From: Gamarada debralockiae
Lineage: Eukaryota; Ascomycota; Leotiomycetes; Helotiales; Hyphodiscaceae
Assembly: GCA_002803225.1 (NCBI GenBank)
Contig: NXFV01000285.1
Location: 1 to 64,000 of the forward strand
Direction of reading: 5' to 3'
Length of the DNA stretch: 64,000 nt
Shown here: positions 1-10,687 of the stretch, one piece after another
Position numbering within the stretch: the stretch's first letter is position 1
How the letters are laid out: every line of letters begins with the position of its first letter
Notes under the pieces: model-generated
Told to the model about the DNA's origin: nothing
The model's input: only the letters and a program-made list of their open reading frames with translations
Database searches by the model: none
Made by a program: the position numbers and the translations under genes

Positions 1-1236
1 CCCTTCCACCGGCCTTGATTCCTGTACGTCGACGCCAGGTTGGCCATGCTAGTCAGCGTGGAAGGATGCTCCGCGCTAAGCACTCTCTTTCTTGTCTCCA
101 TCACTTGCACGTCTAGCCCTTCGGCCTCCTTCCACCGGCCTTGATTCCAAAACGTTGACGCCAGGTTGGCTATACTAGTCAGCGTATCTGGATGCTCCGC
201 GCCAAGCACCCTCGAACTCGTCTCCATCACTTGTACCTCCAGCTCTTCGGCCTCCTTCCACCGGCCTTGATTCCTGTACGTCGACGCCAGGTTGGCCATA
301 CTAGTCAGCGTGGAAGGATGCTCCGCGCCAAGCACTCTCTTTCTCGTCTCCATCACTTGCTCCTCCAGCTCTTCCCTCCTTCCACCGGCCTTGATTCCTG
401 TACGTCGACGCCAGGTTGGCCATGCTAGTCAGCGTGGAAGGATGCTCCGCGCTAAGCACTCTCTTTCTTGTCTCCATCACTTGCACGTCTAGCCCTTCGG
501 CCTCCTTCCACCGGCCTTGATTCCTGTACGTCGACGCCAGGTTGGCCATACTAGTCAGCGTAGAAGGATGCTCCGCGCCAAGCACCCTCGAACTCGTCTC
601 CATCACTTGTACGTCCAGCTCTTCGGCCTCCTTCCACCGGCCTTGATTCCAAAACGTCGACGCCAGGTTGGCCATACTAGTCAGCGTGGAAGGATGCTCC
701 GCGCTAAGCACTCTCTTTCTTGTCTCCATCACTTGCACGTCTAGCCCTTCGGCCTCCTTCCACCGGCCTTGATTCCTGTACGTCGACGCCAGGTTGGCCA
801 TGCTAGTCAGCGTGGAAGGATGCTCCGCGCTAAGCACTCTCTTTCTTGTCTCCATCACTTGCACGTCTAGCCCTTCGGCCTCCTTCCACCGGCCTTGATT
901 CCTGTACGTCGACGCCAGGTTGGCCATACTAGTCAGCGTGGAAGGATGCTCCGCGCCAAGCACTCTCTTTCTCGTCTCCATCACTTGCTCCTCCAGCTCT
1001 TCCCTCCTTCCACCGGCCTTGATTCCTGTACGTCGACGCCAGGTTGGTCATGCTAGTCAGCGTGGAAGGATGCTCCGCGCTAAGCACCCTCTTTCTCGTC
1101 TCTATCACTTGCACCTCCAGCTCTTCGGCCTCCTTCCACCGGCCTTGATTCCTGTACGTCGAAGCCAAGTTGGCCATGCTGGTAAGTGTAGAAGGATGTT
1201 CAGCCCCAAGCGCTTTTTCATGTCCCGCCAGCGCTC
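1..1236 (-). repeat. 126-bp TPR-coding tandem repeat array
   Basis: About ten near-identical 126-bp units (42 codons), continuing past the left edge. A shared GCTCCGCG anchor on the + strand recurs at 68, 194, 320, 444, 570, 696, 822, 948 and 1072, and in a diverged form near 1198. Spacing is 126 bp except for two 124-bp units (320-444 and 948-1072). Subtypes differ in a few codons (RKRVLSAEHP versus SSRVLGAEHP; GLDVQ versus ELDVQ or ELEVQ). High unit identity is typical of fungal NLR arrays kept similar by recombination. The many + strand reading frames here are antisense by-products. Confidence 0.95.
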
Positions 1237-3518
1237 GTCGGTTTTTTGTCTCGGCCTCGTTGTACTTGCCCTGGTATTGGAGCACTAAGCCTAATAGCTC
1301 AACGCTATGAAATATTTCAACGTCATTGCCTTGAAGTACTCGTTCCCGGATGCTGAGAGACTCTTGACTCTGTACACTCGCAAGTATATACCGGCCTTGC
1401 ATCCAGCTATACCATCCCATATGATATAAGAGAGCTGCTTTCGCGAGACATGAAGTAACTGATACAAATTTTGACCTTAGTACCTCTTGGGCATGAGGCC
1501 ATAGCGCCTCGCATATTTGCCAATTTTTGTATTCTCCATTGGGGAAAGCATTCGAGACTACTTTTACTGCCATCTCTTGCCATCGCTCGAGCTCCTGGTA
1601 TCGCTCAAGCCATTTTCGTGTAGCAAGCTGCACAAGTCGATGTATCTCAAACCTCGTGCTCCCCCTGTCGATAGAAATCAAGGAAAACTCTTCGAGAGGA
1701 CTTAATGCCGCTTCAAGGTCAAGATCATCCGGATAGCTAGCATGGAGTAAGAAGTCCGGAATCCCTTGACGATCAAGCATAGCTATAAGAGACAGGAGCT
1801 TCGCTGCCGATGGCCACTTCTCCTTTATCTGGTCAAACGAGATTTGCCACGTCCGGATGACGGAATTCGGCACACCGGGATCTCTCCGCAGGTCTCCAGA
1901 TTCTTCGTCCAGCAATCGGCTTTGACTGACTTCGTCGTTACGATAGAGCGCTAAGTATCTGGGCACTGTCATTCTCGTTACTCGAGCTCTTATATACGCG
2001 GCGGCTTGAGTAATAGCGAGTGGGAGGTAGTCTAGTTCGCGAACTAGCTCCGCTCGTTCGAGGGCAGAAGAGATTCCGTCGGGGATCTTTGTGAAAAGCA
2101 ACTGCTCGGCGTCTTTCGGCGTCATTAAGTCCACGGCGGTAGCGCTCGCGTATCCAGTACTAAGCCATGATACAGCTCGTCGGTCTCTCGTCGTAAGGAG
2201 AATCGATCCCGTTACAGTCTGGGGAATATAGCTCGAGAGTGGACGAGACCGGTGCTCTACTTCCTTATCTGGCATCGACGAAAATACATCCGTATCGTCA
2301 GCGTTATCTAGTATCAAAAACCAGCGGCCACTTCTAACGTCACTTAGCCATCTCCACACAAGATCCAGTATATCAGTCTTTGGGTCATTCCATCCCGGCA
2401 GTTCTAATACAGTAGCAATAGCTCTATAACCTTGCTCAAATCTCTCAGTAGTACTAGCGTGTACCCAGAAGACCCAGGTTTGGGGATCTTGAGACCTAAG
2501 CCGATATGAAAATTCGATGGCAATTTGCGATTTACTAAGCAGTTATTAGGTACGGTAACAAAAAGGGCGAGAGCATATACCCCACTCCACCTAACCCTAC
2601 GAGGACAACGCGCTTGTGAGACTCTTTTTGAGAGAACTGCAATTCTAACGCTCCGAGGATATCTTGCCTTCCAACAAAGTCCGGGTCCCTGTCAAACGGC
2701 ACAGTGGATAATGGTTTCTTCTGTAAGATAGGCACTAAAGAACTATTAGTATATATAATCTTCGAGTAGAGCTACTTACTCCTTGAACGCTTATCAATCT
2801 CGTCTGTGAGTCGAAAAAGTGCCGTCTCTTTCCCCTCGCCATATAGAGGCGGCATAGAAACCCCGCAGAGACCTAATAAACAGTACACCAGGTCTTCTTC
2901 TTCGGTTGTCTGACGTTGTGCTGCCCATCCTTTCCGCTCAGCGATGCTGAAACCAGAGAAAGGATCCCCTCGTAGAGCCTGAATAGGAATATTGGTAATC
3001 GCGTGAACTAGCTCTTCGAGTGACTTCTTGTCACCTAATCGCGTACCCTCTCTAGAGTAGAATTCGACTATTGCTGGAGCAATAAGTTCTTGAAGCGTCC
3101 AGCCTCGAGTAAACCACCTACTATCCCGGAAAGCCGCTTCCCATGTGCTCAGGCTTGGCGGAACGTCTCCATCATGAGCGGATGCTAATACATCCGTGAG
3201 GTACACGTAGCACTTCTTCGCATTTCGATACCAGCGGAACATAGAAATAATAGCTGTCGAAAGCTCAGCAGAGTTGGACTTATCGATACAACAGGTGTCC
3301 ACCCAGAAATATTGTAGACCATCTCGAGTCGCTTGTTCTCCACAAAACTTGATCTTTTCGTAGCTACTCTTGTTTTTCCCAGCAGCACTGATTAAATCTT
3401 GATATGTGACCTCCTGATCGGTCCAAGTGTGCGAAAGTATTGCGTAGGGAAGGGTATTATGTGTGGCAACCTGGATCAGGCTGAACTCGCCCGGGCTTTT
3501 CATCTCCAAAAGACGCAT
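1..3518 (-). CDS. HET-NB-ARC-TPR NLR-like incompatibility protein (3' end beyond window, frameshifted)
   Basis: Fungal STAND/NLR of the heterokaryon-incompatibility type. The upstream in-frame extension has only a GTG, so I start at the ATG at 3518; it reads MRLLEMK, a typical HET-NLR opening. Exons are 3518-2780, 2734-2581 and 2534 leftward. Introns 2735-2779 and 2535-2580 (GTAAGT and GTATAT donors) keep phase; the second splits the P-loop. HET domain: LPYAILSHTW near residues 23-32, then WVDTCCIDK and RGWTLQELIAP. NB-ARC: rejoined P-loop GLGGVGKSQ, Walker B WFLILDNADD, SILLTTRDR, LPLAITQAAAYI. C-terminal kinesin-light-chain-type TPRs follow. A 2-bp deletion near 1001-1004 makes the frame stop at 929 (832 aa); the TPR units beyond are out of frame and a second identical deletion lies near 372-375. 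Family role (known): allorecognition and programmed cell death. It is either a truncated allele or a pseudogene. Confidence 0.9.
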
Positions 3519-3958
3519 GATTTCGGACAGCTTAGGATCTCCTGTGTCTATCGTATCTAAAGTGAAGTTTGGATCAGATTGCACGATTCTAGTCCAGAAT
3601 AGAATGTGGGATCACAAGTGTCTGACGCAGGGTAGCCTTTCGCAAGGTGCGGGAACACCTGCAGCACATGATTTATCTTGTGGCGCAGCCAATGCCCGCT
3701 GAACTGTGGCTTGATCAATGTCGAGCCACAAATTTGGAAATCGAGACCTCAGATTGTTGGAGTGCAGACTCATAGGCATAAAGATAAGAATTCAGATAAT
3801 TAAGATTAATCGTGGTTGAATTAAACTATCATTGAATTTCGGGTAGAAAACGGTATGTCCGCCAAAGCGCCTTATTCCGCACATCGACCGACAATAAGAG
3901 TTAAGGACACGTGATAAAGAATTGAGAAGAGGCAGAGCGCGAGATCAGGGCGTTAGGA
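3519..3958. other. intergenic, 5' flank of the NLR gene
   Basis: Holds the promoter and leader of the leftward HET-NB-ARC-TPR gene. I see no ATG-initiated conserved protein. The last ~150 bases lead into the truncated esterase pseudogene. Confidence 0.5.
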
Positions 3959-4605
3959 ATGGAGAAATTTGAACTAAAGCATATCCCCTTCTATCCCTTC
4001 CTCACGCATTCAAACGCCACCCTCGGCGCATCTAAAATCCTCTCCGCCTACGACATCAATTATGCCACCGACCCCAACGCTTTGTGGACAAAACTAATGT
4101 ACCTAATGGGCGACGTCATATTTTCCGAGCCGTCTCACAGCTCGTCAACTACCTCGCCTCCATCGCCCCTGAATCCCCAAAGAAGAAAGTCTACCGGTAC
4201 ACAATGACGATGCGTAATACCTTCCCCGGTTCAACACTGCATCAAATTCCCGGCCATCATTTCATCGATCTGTTCTTGTTTCAGAAATTACGAGAACGGT
4301 ACCAGACGAAGAGGTTACGGGATTTGAGTGAGGAGCTTGGAAAAGCTTGATCGAGATTTGGGGCGGGTTTGGATCCGTGGGAAGAGTTCAAGAAAGGGAA
4401 GGACGAGGAGAAGATTATGGTGTCCAATGGTGTTGATGGGTGTAGTTTGAGGAGTAGGAAGGAGGACGAGATCATTAGTGCAAAGGCTGAAGAGGGGGAG
4501 AGGAGATATGTCGGCTGGGAGGCAATTGCTGAAATTTTTCAGGATTTGACGAAAGGGGAGAAAGGTACTGTAGGTGCGGAAGCCAGAGGATTGCCAATAC
4601 TTTAG
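3959..4605 (+). pseudogene. carboxylesterase type B C-terminal fragment, pseudogene
   Basis: Only the C-terminal third of a fungal carboxylesterase-like protein is present. Recognisable blocks are LMGDVIFSEPSH, YRYTMTMRNTFPGS, IPGHHFIDL, GAGLDPWEEFK and NGVDGCSLRSRKEDE. There are two lesions. Near 4138 one base is missing where CAC CAG CTC would be expected, moving the frame. At 4348 an in-frame TGA replaces the Trp expected before the GAGLDPW block. The catalytic Ser (GESAG) region is absent upstream, so the copy is 5'-truncated and cannot be a working esterase. The family and lesions are read from conserved motifs; no alignment was run. Confidence 0.65.
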
Positions 4606-5160
4606 AGGCCATCAATTATGAGCAATGGCACTTCGAATCAGCGACGTCGAATGAAGACAGGGGAGGTCGACAGTCCTGATGATTTCAAATTGTGATTTTA
4701 CTGACTTCATTATAGCTCAATGTGTTCCTGCTTCCTTGGAAAAGCTCCAGAGTCTTCCACACAGTCGGTCCTTCTCGATATCCGGGATTGATGACGTAGA
4801 ATTTCTGTCATTCCCTCACGGCATCTCAGTTGAGAGTTAAATTTCGTTGCATTATTGAATTGAATTATGCTACGAGTCACATATCTGAGAACTTGTGAGC
4901 AAGTAGATTACGGGGGACATTATATTTTCAAGAGCTTCGAGGGATGTTGGTGGAAGTGGGAAATATCGCCAACCTTCGCTCGCTTCGCGCGCCTGCAAAA
5001 AATCGAAATAAATGCGCTCCTAGGCCGACATGAGAATAACTACCTCAAGATCGAAAAAAATTGGCCTGAGAGAAAGTAAAAAGAGAAGGAAAAGAAAAAA
5101 AAAATTTTTTCACTGTGACCTACGCAGGGATCGCTTTGTATGGTTAGCCTCAGTGCTGAA
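4606..5160. other. intergenic stretch without recognisable genes
   Basis: AT-rich flank between the esterase pseudogene and the tRNA-like locus, with an A-rich run near 5080-5106. Short open frames here have no recognisable domain. Confidence 0.4.
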
Positions 5161-5164
5161 TTTG

Positions 5165-5290
5165 ATGGGTCTAGTATACTCACAACCTGCAATCTAAACC
5201 GGAGTTAGTATTGCCTCTGCTGAGTGCTCAGAGAATACGAACCTCTTGATTCGTAGTCAAGCGCCTTGCCATTGGGCCAGCTGTTTTTGC
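5165..5290 (-). tRNA. tRNA-Arg(ACG)-like sequence with intron-like insertion, probably degenerate
   Basis: On the minus strand, from about 5290 leftward, there is an A-box-like TGGCCCAATGG, a D-arm (GCCC...GGC) and a perfect anticodon arm: stem CTTGA/TCAAG with loop CTACGAA, anticodon ACG. After TCAAGAG comes a 49-nt insertion (5242 to 5194). It starts GTTCGT, contains TACTAAC and ends TTTAG. The sequence then resumes ATTGCAGGTT, as expected for a variable loop and 5' T-arm. The distal T-stem and acceptor stem do not pair convincingly, so the locus is probably a decayed gene. The usual eukaryotic tRNA intron site in the anticodon loop is uninterrupted. An alternative reading, with GGTTCGTATTC as a shifted B box, leaves the variable loop too short. 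Confidence 0.4.
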
Positions 5291-5964
5291 CGTTAGTTAC
5301 GGCACAAGGGGATGGTAGGGGACGTATTTTCTTACCAGGCCTGAATTGTGCTTGGGATTTTTATATTTCAATTAATAAATCTAGTAGCGGCTAGAAGCGG
5401 ATAATCTCGGCCAACATCGGGAGCGTCCGAGAAAGCTCAGAGTGCCACAACACGACTTCAAGTGTACCTTTTCTCTTGAAATAAAGAGAGTGCTACGTAA
5501 ATGAAGAGAAATTCTTGACTAAGTATGGCTTGATTTAATCATGAGTGAAGTTGCTCGATTGTCTTATGAATGAACTTGTTTCCTTCCTTCGTGTTTCTGA
5601 CTGGTTCTTTTCACCCTGCAGCCCAATGAGCGTCGAAACGTCGAAAACATAGCCTGTCACAGAGATCAACAATCAACCCGTGAAAGAATTATATTCAACA
5701 CACTTACAGACACTTTCTTTGAAGGCTCAACTTTCATCTGATATTTAATGTCCTTATTTTCCCCTCGTACCCGATACGTGCATACGACCAATTTCAAAAC
5801 GCCCGTGCGTAAAGCAGCCATTCTGTGGGCACTATTCCTGCGAGACAATCAGCTCCTCCTCATAATTCCCCAGGTATTTTGCCCACCACTAGACAGACCT
5901 CTTGATTAATATCTTCGAACGGCTCTGACTACTTCAGAAGCCTCATTGCCTTCCTCTGGAAAAG
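5291..5964. other. intergenic, upstream of the first paralogue
   Basis: No conserved coding signal seen. The final ~100 bases form the leader of the + strand gene starting at 5965. Confidence 0.4.
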
Positions 5965-7503
5965 ATGGAGGCTCCGCAGCTGTCCACAACAGTATCACGG
6001 AGTTGGAGATCAATCGTGGCTCCTGAGTCGCTGTTCAATCAAAAGTGGAATGGAATTCGAGAAGATATTTTCCGTTACCAGGAGCTTCGCCGAAGACTGC
6101 TCGACCTTGAAAAACGATGTGGCCAACAACATTACTCTCTCATGAGATCAGAACGACCCGGAGTTGTTGGAAATAGAAATGTGATTAAGCAACATATCTT
6201 GCAGAAGCTCTTTTATCTACAAGAGACTCAAGCAGTATGCCGCCAAGCACTTTCGAATACCCAACTTGAGAAAGAAGTGATCAAAGCGGTCGACACCTTG
6301 CTCGCAAATCATCGACAAGAACGGACGCATAAGTCGCCCCCCGAGGAACCAGTCATTGAGAGTGGAATCAGCGGACCTGAGATACTGAGTCCGTCACGTC
6401 AAAGCCGTTCTCAAAACAAGTCTTCTCGGCAGCTCCCTCTCAGGCCAATGCCAGTGTGCAGTGATTTATCATCACATGGTACCATGCCGATCATGACACA
6501 CGTTTGACCCTGATCAAAGGACTAATATTTGAGGAGATAGACGACACTCACTTCTACGATAATTTGCATGATTTCTTAAGCATCAAAGCACGTCTACCGC
6601 ATCTGATAACAGGTATCAGTCATCGGACCGACTTAGGACCATCATATGTGAAGGGCAGATGTTTGCAGACAGATACGATGAAGAGGGAGGATATACTTCA
6701 TGACAACTTGTTTCATGCTTGGAGTCTCTTCAAGCTCCTCAAACGCGAAAGTGGCACCGACTACAGCCACGAAATCGTTGACCAGATATGGTTCAGGCTA
6801 ATGGGCATCGTCGCGATCTGCTGCGGCTGTACTTCAGAACCAGCGTACTTCTTGACCACTATGGACCGGCTCCTAGATATACTTAGGGAAAGATTTGGTC
6901 TGCTCACGTTCCTCCCTCACTGTGATTTCAACTTGTTGCTAACTTCTTCTAGGCTGTCAACCGAGCGCTCATACAGAAACGATTTCGGCGCATGTTGGAA
7001 GAAATGTGCAGAGGGCTTTCCACACAACTCAAGGCATTCAGTTCGCAATCGTTGACCAGGACGCGCCCAAAAATCTCGTGCAAATGCACCGACGCCGATT
7101 GCTGCTCGCCGAGCTCGCTATCTTTATCCGTGGCAGCGTTATTAATGCGATTAGCCTCACTAGGCAAGATTATCTTGTACCAAAGGGGACCGTTACTCCT
7201 TTTCACCTGCTCTTGAATTGGAAAGATACTTGTACTGTCTGTGCAGCGCAGTTGTCATTGCCAGAGGGAAAGCTTGTTCGTCCTATAGCTGTCGGAGTTA
7301 AAGACATGAGAGTAGGGGATTGGATCGCGAGGTCAGAGGTGTCGCAAAATCGGGGTAATATTTACCCCTGTTTCTCCGAGTTTACCCAGTCAAAGTACAT
7401 TCGATATGCGAGCCATTGCCTTGGGCCCTTTTTCTTCTATTTTGCTGATCTTTATCATCCTGAATGTAAGCGTCACCGGGAGAAGGAGATGGCACTTATC
7501 TGA
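5965..7503 (+). CDS. uncharacterised fungal protein, C-terminal Cys-motif family (paralogue A)
   Basis: Function not recognised. Three exons give an intact 480-aa frame: 5965-6478, 6520-6897 and 6953-7503. Intron 1 is 41 nt (GTACCA...CAAAG). Intron 2 is 55 nt and ends with a clear branch/acceptor GCTAAC-TTCTTCTAG, although its GTCTGC donor is weak. The N-terminus (about 1-120) is helical and Arg/Lys-rich, followed by a Ser/Pro-rich linker. The C-terminal ~250 residues match the minus-strand gene at 8083-10687. Shared elements: a block with FHAWSLFKLLKRES (WYHCRRLLQMLAQR in the partner), LLLAELAIF, and a terminal module with TCTVC, VGVKDMRVG, NRGNIYPC and HPECK. Four Cys are positionally conserved, which suggests a metal-binding fold (inference). 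The stop codons of the pair face each other 579 bp apart. Confidence 0.6.
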
Positions 7504-8082
7504 GACGGAGAGCGGGATTGATTTTGGGTGCTGGTAAATGGTAAATGTAACATCTTGAAGGGATCATGAATGGACTGCATATCGCTTGTAAACTTAAGTA
7601 GAAGGGCTACATTGGCTTAAAAAAAAAAAAATTAAAAAAAAAGGGGGGGGGGAGGGGGGGGAGAGAGAGAGAGAGAGAGCGCAGATACGTAGCTCGGATA
7701 TGAGGAGCGATTCGTATAGTGACATGACCAGGCATCGAAGAGCTGCTAGGGGCCTTCAAGGTCGCTTAGAGTAGCATGTCAGTCAATCAGGCATTCAGAT
7801 GCTATTACTGACATTGACACTATTCGTTACTTGAAGATTGTACTTCAAGGTTGAAATCAATCTTTTCTTGTTGGAAGGAGCCTCAAAGGAAGATATCAAA
7901 TCAACTGACATTCTGGAGTACATTTCCTACTCGATTCTGTATTTGAACGATCCGATATCCCATTTCAGCTTCGATGCACATGCATGAATGAATGAAGAGC
8001 AAAGAAAAATTTGACGGAGTGAATGGAGGACTGTATTGTTGAAGGCATTCCAAGTCAACGTCTCCTTGATTGCTGATTGACC
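7504..8082. other. region between convergent paralogues
   Basis: Shared 3' flank of the two convergent genes. Apart from the homopolymer/GA tract at 7619-7679 I see no coding or structural signal. Confidence 0.5.
7619..7679. repeat. poly-A / poly-G / (GA)n low-complexity tract
   Basis: Consecutive runs of A (with one TT), then G interrupted by one A, then about nine GA units, in the 3' flank of paralogue A. Prone to slippage and assembly error. Confidence 0.9.
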
Positions 8083-10687
8083 TTAAAAGTTTTCCTCCCA
8101 TTTCCCGAGGCCCGCTTTGCAAGAGGTATCAGTATGAAGTATTCCTCCGAACCAGAGAAAGGCATTGACTAGTGTGGGATGCGGATCTCGAACCCGGAGC
8201 CAAGTGAAAAGGCAATTATACACTGGTCCTCGATTCGACGAAATGAAGGATCTTACCCTACCTGTGCCTTGTCGCAGGTCCTTAACCCCAACAGAAAAGA
8301 GCTTTGCAACCGTCTTCGTGGTAATTCCACGAGGGCTTGGAAGAATTCGGCGGCAAGACGGACTAGCGCATCTCGGTTCAGATTCGTAGATGAGAGTATA
8401 CCATTTCTGAATGTTCCAAGGTTCGTTTGTCGGCGTTGTTTCGAACGTCTCCAATGAAATCTTAGCGCAAGGCTATTGAGCGCAACCGAATGTGCAAAGG
8501 TGACCAATTCTCGTAAAAGCTCTGCTTGAAGTCGCGCCTCTTGCCGAGATTTGTCGACTCGGGAAGCATCAAATTGATGGACTTGATGAGCGACACGTTT
8601 GAGCAGACCTTCCAAGGGTACTAACCACAAGAGAGCCTCTGTGGAACCAGCTTCAATCGCAGCCAGAAGCATCATGAGCTGAAGCTCCAAAGACCTATGG
8701 ATATGCTTTGGGAAAGCGTATCGTTGCGCGAGCATCTGAAGAAGTCGACGGCAATGATACCAATCGTCGTCTCTGGCCTTGGAGCACCAAACAATATCAC
8801 GGCCCCCAAGCTTGTCGGCTCCAATTGGACGAGAGTCGCAAGCACACATCCTTCGGCAGACAGCGCCATAGCTTTCCCTCTCCTTGACAGTCTGTGATGT
8901 TATTATCTGCTTGAGGAATGGAACGGCTGCTTCCAGAATATCATTCTCGGCCGGGGCAAGGGCGTTGTCGGATATAGAGAGCTTCCGGGCATCTAAGAAA
9001 GATTGCAGTTCTTCTTTCCTAGTCCCTCTATCACTGTTTCCGATAGCAAAAATCTGAGTAACCTCGTCTTGGGCATCCGTTCCCCTTGCGATGATTGAAT
9101 TGCTGAATGAGAGGCGTTCAGGTTTCCAAGGTGCTGCATCGAATCGAGCCGGAGGAAATCCAAGAACTGCACCCGTCGTAGGGGATCTCCAGTCGCTGAA
9201 CACATGTGGTTTTTGAGGAATGCGAGTTCTCACCCGATCTGCAAGCAGCAAATATATCCTGCCACAGTTCTGCGGCTGGAAGCTCGAAGATTCTCCCTCC
9301 TCCTGCTCCTCATCCATGGCGTCGCCTTCCGCGGCACTTGTCTCATCCTCACCACTTTCTTCCCGCCTTCTTTCCCCCTCTGTCTCTCGCTCCTGTGCCT
9401 CCTGTGCCTCCTCTCCCAACTCCTTACTGCTTTCCAATTCTTCCGCGCGACCCCTTGAGCTCTTTCTCTCTGCGGGATGCTTCAATACGTCGTCCTCAAT
9501 CCTGCCGGATTGACCTAGATCTGGTATCTCAATTGAATCCATGTCAGAAGCAGTCAAGGCAGCAAGTTCTGCCATAACCATCCATGGCTGGCGCCACAAT
9601 TCAAGCTCCGCCATAACTTCGATGGTGAATGCATCTACTACAGGCATCGTAGAACGGTCACTTTGCAAGCATAGAGACAGTTTGTTGAAAGCTGGCGTCG
9701 CTGAAAAGTCTGGTAAGAGATTCAATGACTTTCTTAAGCCAACATCTTGTCGTGATTGGGTAATTTCGTGACGTGCTCGGAACAGAAGGTCTGTGATGCA
9801 TTTTGCTGCAGTGGTTGCAGGTATCATCGACAACGCTGGTTTCAAGTACCCCTCGCCATGTTCCTTGATCGCAACGGAGAGACATTCGTCAATAAGTTTG
9901 CTGAGGATCGAGGCAACTTCGTCAAGGATTGAAGGGGTAAGAGAATCAACGAAATTCATGATCTTCTGTTCGGTGTCAACCGTCTCGTATGTGTAACTTC
10001 CGGGAAGCTGAATGCCAAGGACCCAAAGTTGATCAAATTGACGGTCCCTCGACCAGTGATGGCCGGGTTGCAGTCTCTCTTTGACCATCACATCCTGGAT
10101 CGCATCATTGTAACAGGCTGCTTCGACCAAAATCATGAACCAATTCTCTGTAGGAGCCGTGGGGAATACGTTGCCATCAGAGTATGCTGCGCGAATAGCT
10201 CCCTTGAGAGTCTGGAGCTCATCTGCAGAAAGCATGTTCACTGGAAGAGGGGTATGGTGCAGGATATTTTGTGCAGGGCAAGTGTCAACGGGGCGCCAAG
10301 CGGGGGTTTCGCTCCGCCAGCGGGAGAGTGATTTTGCGATAGTCACCGGCTTGGTGCGCGTTTCTAACTCGTCATCCAGGAATTCTGTCATTTCTTCAAC
10401 AGTGTAACCTTCGGTTTCCCACTGTTGAATTTGTACTTTCCATTCATCCAGGTCAGCTTGCAGCCTTTGCTATCCGAAGACTGTGGTCTGGGTCTAGCTC
10501 CCCACTCTGTAAGCCGACGGTAAAGTGTATTCGTCCCAACGTGGGTGTCATACTTCTGGAGAAGATAAGTCTTAATGGATTCAGGACTCATGCCACTCTT
10601 TGCAAGCTCGATGATCTCATCTTTGTACGTATCGAGGTTCCGCCGAGCTGCGCCCCGTTTCGAAGTAGACTGCACTGCTGTCGCCAT
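8083..10687 (-). CDS. uncharacterised protein with tandem HTH/Clr5-like N-terminus (paralogue B), frame uncertain
   Basis: ATG at 10687 (MATAVQ). The N-terminus has two helix-turn-helix-like units: YKDEIIELAKSGMSP...TLYRRLTEWG, resembling fungal Clr5-type domains, and a weaker second copy WKVQIQQWETEGYTV...SLSRWR. Then come an alpha-helical region, an acidic Glu/Ser-rich low-complexity linker (about 9290-9480), and the C-terminal region shared with paralogue A: WYHCRRLLQMLAQR, LLRELVTFAHS, RCASPSC, VGVKDLRQG, NRGPVYNC, TSCK. Two junctions need a frame change: near 10465-10500 (a 41-nt GTGGGG...CAAAG intron would work) and near 8440-8455, where I find no homology-consistent intron and one extra T in a TTT run would restore frame. 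Total about 860 residues. A DNA-binding role is inferred from the N-terminus only. The gene could be slightly decayed. Confidence 0.55.

Noticed and set aside
192..1288. Several + strand open frames within the TPR array
   Set aside because: They are antisense to the repeat-coding NLR gene and repeat only because the DNA does; no independent protein signal.
6479..6952. Separate genes at 5965, 6504 and 7006
   Set aside because: The second and third start with TTG and GTG; two introns join all three pieces into one 480-aa frame.
7619..7679. Poly-A run as evidence of a retroposed gene
   Set aside because: The A run continues into G and GA runs and has no matching target-site duplication; simple low-complexity DNA is the simpler reading.
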